NCBI RefSeq assembly: GCF_018531195.1
Contig: NZ_JAHDYS010000008.1
Coordinates: forward strand, 124,001 to 188,000
DNA length: 64,000 nucleotides
Reading direction: 5' to 3'
Source of the DNA: Pelotalea chapellei
GTDB taxonomy: Bacteria; Desulfobacterota; Desulfuromonadia; Geobacterales; Pseudopelobacteraceae
In this document: one piece after another, positions 29,201 to 36,805 of the stretch
How positions within the stretch are numbered: the stretch's first letter is position 1
Layout: the number at the start of each line of letters is the position of its first letter
The notes under the pieces: model-generated
The model's database searches: none
Seen by the model: the letters and a program-made list of their open reading frames with translations, nothing else
Told to the model about the DNA's origin: nothing
Position numbers and translations under genes: made by a program

Positions 29201-29785
29201 TCTCTCTATGGGGGGAACATTTACGGCAAAACCTCCTTCAGTATTGATCGAAACCTCTCCTCCCGGCTGGATCTGCTCCTGGACAGTCTCAGCCTCAAGG
29301 AGCTCTGTAATGCTTTTCCAAAGATCAAGGGGTATATCTCCGGCCTGCTTGACGGGGTTATCAGTATTGACGCCTCCGGAAAAAAACTGACCGACCTGTC
29401 CGGATTCACCGAATTGTGGGCACGGGAGGATAAGCGGGAAAAGATGCTGATCAGCAAGGAATTTCTTCAAAAGCTGTCAGGGAAGAAGTTGAGCGGGTTC
29501 TTTTTCCGCAATGACCGCGCCTACGACAATGCGGAAATCAACGCAATACTGGAGCATGGTTATCTGACCTTCGAACGTCTTGATATCAAAAATACCAATG
29601 TCTTTGGGGTTAAGGACCTGAGTGTTTCGATTGCTCCATCACAGAACCGTATAGCACTTGATCATCTTCTTGATACAATACAGCAGGCGGCGGTGCGAGG
29701 TACCCGGGCAACGGGTGGTGAAGCTCCAGCAGGAGAGCAGGAGGGAGGCGCGCCGAGTACTCCCGGATTTCAATGGCAGGAATGA
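26258..29785 (+). CDS. AsmA-like envelope protein, candidate YdbH-type lipid transporter
   Basis: A 1175-residue inner-membrane-anchored protein: one N-terminal membrane helix (RILIALLLVGGLTFIALAVYL) followed by a very long periplasmic beta-rich region. The start resembles AsmA/DUF748 proteins (LEKISVDSPGFSG, LKLDIRKNSKGVWNFSEL), and the C-terminal ~250 residues (SLYGGNIYGKTSFSIDRN, IKGYISGLLDGVISIDAS) resemble the ends of AsmA/YdbH/TamB proteins, which bridge the periplasm as a lipid groove. The next gene encodes a YdbL-like lipoprotein, matching the E. coli ydbH-ynbE-ydbL locus. The start at 26258 is preferred to a GTG at 26240 on ribosome-site spacing. Confidence 0.8.
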   Translation: MSDTKQKTTKLKPFFRILIALLLVGGLTFIALAVYLSTPHAASQVSRLLTTSLHQTVLVSHLELTGTTLRLEKISVDSPGFSGHLAAADAIAIQPQWRSLVTGRRYFRLIEIDGLKLDIRKNSKGVWNFSELQRSMASGKPSGAELYIRQLVVKNGKISINDQAMQNINLQLHNVSSKGTADADVQLVFEDAVKNRYTIAGRARGGSQPALDLTLSAPTFSVNGVAAMLGLKKPPLYGEEPGVLKATAVMQGKLVQTSLLYQFKGMRLIAGSAPLGGALSASAGYDSGKDEVRLEAATLSVNDLIKLHASGRASSLRTERKFAGELSAGEVDLARVTGLLPEGERRTTILTGRLASTVLKVSGDAARGITSASGSLSLMDGLLKRNGRTYVSGVEGTLRLAAADKDIRLAGRLHSGKASAESLLQDLDTSFSMALSSKMKPLAAEVSPLSGRAMGIPFTGQFSFRKEAPEPFKVTLNVPRTPLQLLRPFLKQYNLEPDSGTASISLRAAGQGARDLHGAGRVELVSVQGHQEKKVFALKNGVTDFSLGLIKGKLELSGNARFSGVAFGGKGGDAAFAYRLVDDRLALSGSTFQVEGVTGSIERLSAVIPRKDAGEITRLPLVLELAGGKFRRDQLAINGVSATMDGAFIANGGDKWLEGNASLGFADATWQGKPLAASAARLTFARSGASGDLSGTVLGGPLAGKFAFNPFAPGAGSTFQVGIQQAQLTQAAGIVPAAWKAVPTGGLADITCKGSYAPATGPDARLEVHVKNVSINNSTGKTLLSDGGINLRGGISGQKVTVNSAVVSVGEAVAVTIKGAIEQAASPGRTGRLTFALPVTPVNGMVDQVVNVMPRMIQEATLTGTVAGEGALDLQEGRMLLQGAVRLKGVGLDTQQLRLADLSGEIPISLDFSGKNTGRSFDTLSFTRENYPRLLTQLRGKSGAASSVSIGSLAVGPQDLGSIKLQMSAGNGVTRVDLLKASLYGGNIYGKTSFSIDRNLSSRLDLLLDSLSLKELCNAFPKIKGYISGLLDGVISIDASGKKLTDLSGFTELWAREDKREKMLISKEFLQKLSGKKLSGFFFRNDRAYDNAEINAILEHGYLTFERLDIKNTNVFGVKDLSVSIAPSQNRIALDHLLDTIQQAAVRGTRATGGEAPAGEQEGGAPSTPGFQWQE

Positions 29786-29838
29786 TATACTGCGGGTTGT
29801 AACCCATTTTACAGAGAAAAATAAATGGAGGTGGAACC

Positions 29839-30501
29839 ATGAAGGGCAGAATGATGAAATGGCTGATAACCGGGGTGTGTGGGCTGTTGGCAGCGTGTGC
29901 GATCATTACGGTGAATGTGTATTTTCCGGAAAAAGCAGCCAAAGAGGCGTACAAGTCTCTGGATGACATGCTGCTGAAAAATCCGGCGGAGAAGGTTCCT
30001 GGAGAGAAGCAGCCGGGCCTTGAACAGGGGCAGCCCGAGGTAAAACCACAGAGCCGCCTCTTCGGGCCGCAGCCTCTGTTCAGCATGGTCACAGAGGCTC
30101 AAGCTGCAGAAAGTGAGGCAGATACTCTTGCAGTTGAACTGGCCAGCATGCCGGAGGTAACCAAAGCCTATGCAGAGATGAGTCAGAGATTGCCACGGCT
30201 GACGGAATTGTTTGGCAGCGGCGCGATCGGCTTGAGCAATCAGGGATTGGTAAGCGTGCGTGACAAGGCCAAGCTGGCTGCAGGAGATGAAGGAATGATC
30301 GCTGCTGAAAACCAGAGCCGCAAGGTTGTGGTCGGGAGCATGGCCAAGGCCACCCTGAAGCTGACCAAGCAGAAAGAGACTCCTGAGGCTCTCGGTCAGG
30401 TCATGGGCAAATCGGCAGCAACTTTTGCCGAAAACCGGCGTGAAGCGGCTAAACCGGGATGGTGGATTCAGCTGCAGAATGGGCGTTGGGTTCAGAAATA
30501 G
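29839..30501 (+). CDS. DUF1318/YdbL-like lipoprotein with YnbE-like N-terminus
   Basis: A 220-residue protein with a lipobox (LLAAC, lipid cysteine residue 20) directly followed by ITVNVYFPEKAAKEAYKSL, which recalls the ITINMNV strand of the small E. coli lipoprotein YnbE. A second hydrophobic stretch ends in AQAAESEA, and the C-terminus (PGWWIQLQNGRWVQK) matches the YdbL/DUF1318 ending. It may thus combine YnbE and YdbL roles, capping or assisting the AsmA-like partner encoded 53 bases upstream. GGAGGTGG precedes the start and a strong terminator follows, so the two genes appear to form one unit. Confidence 0.72.
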   Translation: MKGRMMKWLITGVCGLLAACAIITVNVYFPEKAAKEAYKSLDDMLLKNPAEKVPGEKQPGLEQGQPEVKPQSRLFGPQPLFSMVTEAQAAESEADTLAVELASMPEVTKAYAEMSQRLPRLTELFGSGAIGLSNQGLVSVRDKAKLAAGDEGMIAAENQSRKVVVGSMAKATLKLTKQKETPEALGQVMGKSAATFAENRREAAKPGWWIQLQNGRWVQK

Positions 30502-30524
30502 TCATTATCTGAAAACGTTTTTTT

Positions 30525-30560
30525 AAATGGCGCTTTTCATGTCTGAAAAGCGCCATTTTT
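30525..30560 (+). terminator. Strong rho-independent terminator after the YdbL-like gene
   Basis: A perfect 15 bp stem (30525-30539 with 30544-30558) with a 4-base loop and T-tract. It ends the AsmA/YdbL-like unit and can also act on the opposite strand. Confidence 0.92.
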
Positions 30561-30662
30561 ATTCTGATTTTCTCACACAAGAAAATAGTAGTTACAGCCG
30601 ATTTTCAGGTTCAAGTTTTGCAATCTAAAATATTTTTTAATGGTGTGGGCAGGGAGGATTTT

Positions 30663-31037
30663 GTGGAACATGCGAAAAGGCTTCTTTTTTGCTTGGGAGT
30701 GGCCGTGCTTCAGTTGACGGTCTTGATCCCCATTGTCAGGGCCGGTGATACCGAATCAGTCATTGCACTTAGCCTGATGGAAAACGACAGAATGAAACAT
30801 GAGCAGGCAGAAGAAGTACCGCCCTCTGCTTGGTGTCAACCAAGAGTCCTCGGAAAGTCGCTTTCGAATACTAACCAGGCACCTCTGGTACCCAAGAAAC
30901 CATTTGCTCAACCTTCCTCTGCCCCGATTAACACTGTGGTAGTAACCCCTTCTACTCCGGTTTCTATTCCCCAGTCAGTTGAGATCAGCCAAAGGTGTTC
31001 CGGCTTGGATGGAAATTCAGCAATGGTCCGGGAGTAG
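30663..31037 (+). CDS. Small secreted hypothetical protein, proline/serine-rich
   Basis: A 124-residue protein not recognised. It starts at a GTG preceded by GGGAGG at 5 bases; the upstream TTG of the same frame has no ribosome site. Residues ~5-26 form a signal peptide ending near VRA. The mature part has no clear domain, with a Pro/Ser/Thr-rich stretch (residues ~70-105) and two cysteines that could form a disulphide. It stands alone between a terminator and the DUF3300 gene. Real, but of unknown role. Confidence 0.5.
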   Translation: MEHAKRLLFCLGVAVLQLTVLIPIVRAGDTESVIALSLMENDRMKHEQAEEVPPSAWCQPRVLGKSLSNTNQAPLVPKKPFAQPSSAPINTVVVTPSTPVSIPQSVEISQRCSGLDGNSAMVRE

Positions 31038-31329
31038 TTTCGGACAGCAAACCGGGTTTAAAGTACTGGAAAAGTGTCTGAAGCCTGGTTGAATAGCGGC
31101 AATGGTTGGTGATTTAACATGATGTACGGCTCAAGTTGGAATAATAAGTAATAAAAGACCTAACCGGCAACAGATATTGATTGCTCCTATAAATGTCGGT
31201 TCTCTCCCCGTTCGCCCCGCAGTTTGATAGCTTCCTCTTATTTTGTTCGTTCTCCACCATCCCCACAAGGTATATAATATGACTACGTGAAAAGGTGCAG
31301 CAGTCAGTACACGCAGCAAAGGAGATTTT
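31038..31329. other. Gene-free region upstream of the DUF3300 gene
   Basis: No gene is supported in these 292 bases. A TATAAT at 31273-31278 could be a -10 box for the downstream gene, but no good -35 is seen at the right spacing. A GGAG ribosome site ends the region. Confidence 0.35.
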
Positions 31330-32757
31330 ATGAGAGCATTTATACCAGTATTGCGTAAGGTGATTCTGACCATCGTCGCTTTGCTCGTAATACCTGCCGG
31401 AATAATGGCTCAGGATGAAGATGATTCCGATCAGGCCTATCACTTCAGCAAGGAAGAGTTGACCCAGATGGTTGCGCCTATTGCGCTCTACCCGGATGCG
31501 TTGACCGCCCAGATTCTGATGGCTTCTACCTATCCGCTGGAAGTGGTGGAGGCGGACCGTTGGCGGAGCAAGAATCTGCAGCTGAAAGGTACTGACCTGG
31601 ATAATGCCCTGCAGGACAAGAATTGGGATCCCAGCGTCAAATCGATCTGCCATTTCCCCGACATCCTCAAGGCGATGAGCGATAAGCTCGATCAGACCAG
31701 GAAGCTTGGCGATGCATTCCTGGGGCAGGAAGAGGAGGTCATGGCCATAATCCAGGAGTTGCGCAGCAAGGCCATGGCCCAGGGTAATCTCAATACGAGC
31801 GAGCAGCAGAAGGTGATTGTTGAGAAGGAAATCATCAAGATCGAGCCTGCCAATCCGGAGGTCGTGTATGTGCCGGTGTACGATCCGGCTTATGTGTATG
31901 GTCCCTGGTGGTATCCGGCTTACCCCCCTTATTATTGGTACTATCCTCCCGGGTTTTACAGCGGAGCCTACATCGGCTTTGGTCCCGGCATTTTCTTCGG
32001 GTTCAATGCCTTCTCATGGGCCTGGTTTGATTGGCCGTTTCACCGGGTTCATATCGACATCAACAGGACCAGGAGCTTTCACCATCATGTCAGACGGGAT
32101 GACTTCTATGGCAGGCGGGGTGGCACCCCCAATGTCTGGAGGCACAATCCGCAACATCGCAGAGGGGTGGCGTACCGGGATCTGAGAACGAGTGAACGTT
32201 TCGGGTCGCGTACTCCCCGTGCATTCGTATCGTCGCCCTCCAACCGGGAAAGACGCGGTTATCCGGGAACGCGCATTGAACAGCAGAACGTGAGGCCGCA
32301 GCGGGGGGTGAGACAGGCTGTGCCGCAGACACCGCAGACACCAACTGTGCGGCAGGCTCCTTCAGCAGACACCACGGCTCCTGTAATACGCCGGGAAGGA
32401 TCAACCACACCGAGGGTGCAATCAGTACCTCGTGAAGGCTCGCCTGCGCCACGAGTGCAGTCAGCACCTGATCGCTCCCAACGTGGCGTGGTTCGTGATA
32501 CTCCCTTCAGGGGCATTGGTGAAGGAAACCTCGAGCGCAGGGCGGGTGAGCGTGGCGGTATAAGCAATCGCAGCAGTGAAATCAGACCGCAGACAGGTGG
32601 TGCTAGTCGCCAAAGCGGTGCTTCAGGTGGTGGCTTTTCGCGCGGTGGCGCCCCGGGGGGCGTATTGCGCGGTGGTGGCGGATCTGGTGGTACCTTACGC
32701 GGTGGTGATGGTGGCGGGCACGGTGGCGGCGGTGGCCACGGTGGTGGGCGTAGATAG
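31330..32757 (+). CDS. Secreted DUF3300 family protein
   Basis: A 475-residue exported protein with a signal peptide (cut near MAQ, residue ~27). Residues ~40-230 are the DUF3300 domain (ELTQMVAPIALYPDALTAQILMAS, WDPSVKSICHFPDIL, the PANPEVVYVPVYDPAYVYG motif), then a hydrophobic Tyr/Pro/Gly-rich part (YPPYYWYYPPG), and a long Arg/Pro/Gly/Ser low-complexity tail ending in Gly/His runs. The function of DUF3300 is not established; an envelope or matrix role is plausible. A DUF2950 gene follows, a recurrent pairing. Confidence 0.85.
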   Translation: MRAFIPVLRKVILTIVALLVIPAGIMAQDEDDSDQAYHFSKEELTQMVAPIALYPDALTAQILMASTYPLEVVEADRWRSKNLQLKGTDLDNALQDKNWDPSVKSICHFPDILKAMSDKLDQTRKLGDAFLGQEEEVMAIIQELRSKAMAQGNLNTSEQQKVIVEKEIIKIEPANPEVVYVPVYDPAYVYGPWWYPAYPPYYWYYPPGFYSGAYIGFGPGIFFGFNAFSWAWFDWPFHRVHIDINRTRSFHHHVRRDDFYGRRGGTPNVWRHNPQHRRGVAYRDLRTSERFGSRTPRAFVSSPSNRERRGYPGTRIEQQNVRPQRGVRQAVPQTPQTPTVRQAPSADTTAPVIRREGSTTPRVQSVPREGSPAPRVQSAPDRSQRGVVRDTPFRGIGEGNLERRAGERGGISNRSSEIRPQTGGASRQSGASGGGFSRGGAPGGVLRGGGGSGGTLRGGDGGGHGGGGGHGGGRR

Positions 32758-32808
32758 CTGCAGGATCCGGTCAGGTCAACAACCTGATAATGCATACAGG
32801 GGGAAGTC

Positions 32809-33819
32809 ATGAAAATAGCAATTGTGCAAAATATCAGTGGGAGGATCTGGATGGCCCTGCTCGCCTGGGTAGTCACCGTAATTCTGGGTATGTTCACTTT
32901 GGCTCCGGATATAAGTTCAGCGGAAGCACTACAGAAACGCTTTTCGTCACCCGAGGAGGCGGTGGAGGCACTCGTTGCCGCAGCCAGGGCGGACGATCTG
33001 AACACGATGCTGTCCATCCTCGGACCCGGCAGCAAGGAGCTGGTTTCTTCGGGTGACAGTGTGGCCGACAATGCGAGTCGTGACAAATTCGTCGCATCTT
33101 ATGAGCAGAAGCACTCTCTGGAGGCCCGGACAGCCAGCACCAGGATCCTGCACATCGGCGCCGATGACTGGTCCATGCCTATCCCGATCGTCAGGAAGGG
33201 GAACAGCTGGGGTTTTGACATTGGAAAAGGGAAGAAAGAAGTTTTGAACCGCAGGATCGGGCGCAACGAACTGTATGTTATTGATGTAATCGATGCATAT
33301 GTGGATGCACAGCACGAATATGCGAGCAGAGATTGCCGTGGCGGAGGCAGGGTCGAATTTGCCCAGCGTATCATAAGTACACGGGGCAGTCGTGACGGCC
33401 TTTATTGGGAAGCCAGGGAGGGGGAGGAACAGAGTCCGCTGGGACCGCTGGTTGCCCAGGCGGCGCAGGAAGGGTACTCAGCAGATGGCAATCTTTCACC
33501 ATTCCACGGGTATTATTTCAAAGTCCTCAAGGGGCAGGGCAAAAACGCCAAGGGTGGTGCCTACAGCTATGTGGTCAAGGACAAGATGATCCTTGGGTTT
33601 GCTCTGGTGGCATATCCCGCTGAATACGGCAATTCCGGGGTGATGACGTTTGTTGTAAATCAGGAGGGGATCCTGTTTGAGAAGAATCTCGGTAAAAATA
33701 CCCGGCGCCTGGCCGAAGCGATGACAGTGTACAATCCCGATAAGAGCTGGAAAAGAGTCAAAGATCTGGGAGCAACGGCAGCGAATGTGCCTTGCCCGGT
33801 AGATCAGAAGCGTCCATAA
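32809..33819 (+). CDS. Secreted DUF2950 family protein
   Basis: A 336-residue protein with a signal-type hydrophobic segment (residues ~12-33) and the DUF2950 domain: SPEEAVEALVAAARADDLNTMLSIL, the AYVDAQHEYASRD helix, the DGLYWEAREGEEQSPLGP motif and GGAYSYVVKDKMILGFALVAYP. Length matches the family. The role is unknown; it is repeatedly found with DUF3300, here 51 bases downstream in the same direction, so the two are probably co-transcribed. Confidence 0.87.
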   Translation: MKIAIVQNISGRIWMALLAWVVTVILGMFTLAPDISSAEALQKRFSSPEEAVEALVAAARADDLNTMLSILGPGSKELVSSGDSVADNASRDKFVASYEQKHSLEARTASTRILHIGADDWSMPIPIVRKGNSWGFDIGKGKKEVLNRRIGRNELYVIDVIDAYVDAQHEYASRDCRGGGRVEFAQRIISTRGSRDGLYWEAREGEEQSPLGPLVAQAAQEGYSADGNLSPFHGYYFKVLKGQGKNAKGGAYSYVVKDKMILGFALVAYPAEYGNSGVMTFVVNQEGILFEKNLGKNTRRLAEAMTVYNPDKSWKRVKDLGATAANVPCPVDQKRP

Positions 33820-34008
33820 CACAGGCGTTGCTGTTGTTAACTGTCTGATCTGCTGATGCAATCAAAAGTGGTCCAACAGTCATCAAAAATCTCACGCTTG
33901 CGTGCTTTACCGTTTCGGACCCTACAGGCAGCAAGTTGAGATCGGAAGTTTAGGCGTTATAGTAAGTAGTGGAGCGGCAGATCCTGTGAAAAAATAGGAG
34001 CGAATGCC

Positions 34009-34398
34009 ATGCACACTGATTTACAAACCGAGTTCAGGGACTATACGCCGGATGGATTGAGTGAGCTCTACAAAAAAGATCCAACTTATTTTGATGAACT
34101 TGCTGCTGCTGCCATTCACCAGGCATGCATTGGTAAAACTGAAAAGGAAACAACCAAACTTCGACAAATGCAGTGGTCCATTGAGGGTCAACTCCGGAAA
34201 GCCAAGACTCCGCTTCAAAGAATGCAGATAATGGAAAATATTTTCTATAGCCGCATCTTTGGACAAGATGGCGAACTCGCGCAACTATCGTATGGTTGCA
34301 AGAGGTTGCTTGATGCTGTCTGTGTGCAGGATCCTGCCACAAGACCGAAGTTATCTCTATTGAATGGCGGCAGAAACGAGGGAGCCAAAGGCCTTTAA
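34009..34398 (+). CDS. Small helical protein, DUF3135-like
   Basis: A 129-residue cytosolic protein with the GLSELYKKDPTYFDELAAAAI opening and a KLRQMQWSIEGQLRKAKTPLQRM helix, similar to the DUF3135 family of small alpha-helical proteins of unknown function. It begins with ATG after AGGAG at 8 bases. A DUF6178 gene lies downstream but a terminator lies between them. Confidence 0.6.
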   Translation: MHTDLQTEFRDYTPDGLSELYKKDPTYFDELAAAAIHQACIGKTEKETTKLRQMQWSIEGQLRKAKTPLQRMQIMENIFYSRIFGQDGELAQLSYGCKRLLDAVCVQDPATRPKLSLLNGGRNEGAKGL

Positions 34399-34542
34399 AA
34401 TGGTTTACCAACGGCGGCATCCCGATGTTTTTTGTAGAGGGAACTCGAAGTCCCCCGCTGAATAAGGTGGAGCAAAGGTTTAGAAGCCTCCATGCTTGCC
34501 AGAACTGGAAATTCCTCGTATTATGGTGCCAATTTCAGATAG

Positions 34543-34570
34543 GGCGGCCGATCAAGCCGCCTTTTGTTTT
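34543..34570 (+). terminator. Rho-independent terminator after the DUF3135-like gene
   Basis: GGCGGC (34543-34548) pairs with GCCGCC (34556-34561) around a 7-base loop, followed by TTTTGTTTT. One of several similar GGCGRCC-type terminators in the window. Confidence 0.75.
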
Positions 34571-34647
34571 GCACTGAATTCCATGGTAGGGATGAAGCTA
34601 TATAAGGACCCATGACAACAGGTAACGCATGAAAAGGAGAATGGGCA

Positions 34648-35943
34648 TTGAAAGATTGTAAAACTGAAACAGCTACAGACATGGCAGCGACACAGAGGAC
34701 AAGGCTTGGCAGGGAGGAATTTAGCATGCTGCCTTTTCCCGATAAACTCACGTACTTGGCCGGAGTATCCCCCAAGGAACGGGTGAGTCTTATACTGGGA
34801 GACCCGGAGGGCAAGCAGCTGACCTGGTCCATGCACCCCCAGGCCTTGTACTGGCTTTTCAAGGAAATTGACACCCCTGATGCCATGCAATTGCTGGGGT
34901 TGGCAAATCCACGGCAGTGCGTTTTCATTCTGGATATGGAACTCTGGAGAGGCTGGACCTTTTCCGAAGATAAGGCGATGGAATATTTCGGGTATATCCT
35001 GAAAGGGAGTGAGGAGCATTTCCTGGAATTACTTCCCCATCTGGATTTCAATCTCCTCACACTTTTTCTGGGGAGGGAAATTTTTGTCGCGGGTGGCATT
35101 GGAGACCTCAATACCGATGAAGAACGCTTGATTGAGTGGGATCACACCTTCGATGATGTGTTTCTCATAAAATTCAAGAAACCAGAAAATGCCGAGGTAA
35201 TCGGCCGCTTTATAGATTTGGTCTGCCGCTATGACAACCCCCTCTATACTGCGCTGATGGAAAGCGTCAGCAGTGATATCGATGTGGAAGGTGAAGAGGA
35301 GTGTTATCGCTTGAAGTCGGGACGTCTTGCCGATCTGGGCTTTCCTCCCCTTGACGAGGCACGTGAGATCTATTCCCGAATTAATCCGGCCACCTTTACA
35401 CCCAGCCATACCAAAGTGCTGTTGCAGACCGATGTATCGAATAATCTTCCCGATATCATGTTGACCGATAAAACACTACTGGAGAGGGCTATTCTGCAGG
35501 TAGACTCGGAACTTTTCCGCATGGAGCTGAACTATCTTATAAACACCGCTCTTGTGGCTGATGAAGCACACCTGGCCGACACGCCATACATGCTGGCGGT
35601 AGTGGAAAGGGTTTACGGTTATTTGAATATTGCCCTTGAGTACCTCAGCAAAGGGGATGAAGCCAAGGGGGTCGAGATTCTGCGCGGCGAGTATCTGAAA
35701 AACCTGTTCCGTCTTGGCTTTAGCATTGTACTTGGCCTGAAACACAGGGCAGACAAGTTGAACGATTCAAGTTATGCTACCGGTGAAGTCCTGTCCGGGC
35801 TGAAAAGTCCCAGACCTCGCTATTACCGTGGATTGGATGACGACGGTATTGATGGTTACCGGGAATTTCACGAAATGCAGGATTTCAGGAATGTGTCTGA
35901 TTTTTTAACAACTCTGGAAGATGGGACGGATGAGTTGAATTGA
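34648..35943 (+). CDS. DUF6178 family protein
   Basis: A 431-residue cytosolic protein starting at TTG, which has AAGGAG 8 bases upstream. The conserved look is FPDKLTYLAGVSPKERVSLIL, LVWSM-type turn, VFILDMELWRGWTFSEDKAM and the long helical C-terminal half, as in DUF6178 proteins common in Desulfuromonadales and relatives. No catalytic motif is recognised. It is followed by a terminator, so it is monocistronic. Confidence 0.75.
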   Translation: MKDCKTETATDMAATQRTRLGREEFSMLPFPDKLTYLAGVSPKERVSLILGDPEGKQLTWSMHPQALYWLFKEIDTPDAMQLLGLANPRQCVFILDMELWRGWTFSEDKAMEYFGYILKGSEEHFLELLPHLDFNLLTLFLGREIFVAGGIGDLNTDEERLIEWDHTFDDVFLIKFKKPENAEVIGRFIDLVCRYDNPLYTALMESVSSDIDVEGEEECYRLKSGRLADLGFPPLDEAREIYSRINPATFTPSHTKVLLQTDVSNNLPDIMLTDKTLLERAILQVDSELFRMELNYLINTALVADEAHLADTPYMLAVVERVYGYLNIALEYLSKGDEAKGVEILRGEYLKNLFRLGFSIVLGLKHRADKLNDSSYATGEVLSGLKSPRPRYYRGLDDDGIDGYREFHEMQDFRNVSDFLTTLEDGTDELN

Positions 35944-35968
35944 AGCAGGATAAATATAGAGACAATTC

Positions 35969-35997
35969 AAAGGCGGCCAACTGGTCGCCTTTGTTGT
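35969..35997 (+). terminator. Terminator after the DUF6178 gene
   Basis: AAAGGCGGCC (35969-35978) pairs with GGTCGCCTTT (35983-35992) around a CAACT-type loop, then a T-rich stretch. Same family as those at 58925 and 61583. Confidence 0.8.
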
Positions 35998-36229
35998 TCC
36001 TGTTTCTGGAGCACTCAGCGGGAAGCGGGTCTGGTTTCATCTGGTACAATGCCGAAGCAGGCGGTAGTGTGAAGGCTTTCCTTCTCTTTTGACTTGCTGA
36101 GGGAGGCCGGATACAATCGTGCCTCGGCAGGTATCTCTGATACCGGAAGCAAGTGAACAGCGGGGAGTCCGGGCCCAATTTAATGCCCAAATAAGCAAGC
36201 AGCGCATAAGTCGTGGAGATGAGACAATT

Positions 36230-36760
36230 ATGAAAATACAGAAACTGACAATCGAAAACCGCGCAAAGGTATATGCGCTTCTGCAATGTGCCTTTCCCCG
36301 CAGTAACTATGAAGCTGAGCTGGTGCGGAAACTGCACGCCAATGGCAGGCCGCTCCACGAATGGGTCTGCCTCCATTCCAACAAAGTCATCGCCTACATC
36401 GCCTTTTCCAATGCGTATCATGGCAGGGATATCTGCGGATTGCATCTGGCGCCCATGGCGGTGACACCGGAGTTTCAGAAACAGGGGGTGGGCACGGAAC
36501 TGCTCAGGTTTGCCTTGCGGCAGGAGGCGATCAAGGGCCAGCCCCTGTTCGTACTGGGGGAACCGAATTATTACAGGAAGTTTGGCTTTGAGCCGTGCAG
36601 TCAGCCCATTTGTCCGTTCGATATAAACAACGCCCATTTCCTGAGCATGGGCAACATCGTTGCCACCAGCTTTGTTGTCGGGTATGAGCCGGAGTTTGTT
36701 CCGGTCATCGCGCCGGCAGCCCCTCATGGAAAGAAGCACAGGCACGGTAAGCATTCCTGA
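36230..36760 (+). CDS. GNAT family N-acetyltransferase, YhbS-like
   Basis: A 176-residue acyltransferase. The acetyl-CoA pyrophosphate loop is clear in LAPMAVTPEFQKQGVGTELL (Q-x-x-G-x-G/A form), and the YYRKFGFEP motif with the C-terminal strand is typical of YhbS-type GNATs. The acceptor substrate is unknown. The start at 36230 gives the fold's first strand; the upstream extension to 36119 overlaps non-coding sequence and has no ribosome site. Confidence 0.85.
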   Translation: MKIQKLTIENRAKVYALLQCAFPRSNYEAELVRKLHANGRPLHEWVCLHSNKVIAYIAFSNAYHGRDICGLHLAPMAVTPEFQKQGVGTELLRFALRQEAIKGQPLFVLGEPNYYRKFGFEPCSQPICPFDINNAHFLSMGNIVATSFVVGYEPEFVPVIAPAAPHGKKHRHGKHS

Positions 36761-36805
36761 TCGCTATTTGATTATTTTCTTCCTTTGTTGCATGGAGATG
36801 TTTTT

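Noticed and set aside
31265-31285. Promoter for the DUF3300 gene at TATAAT
   Set aside because: A good -10 is present, but no -35 hexamer lies at 16-18 bases, so it is mentioned only in the gap entry.
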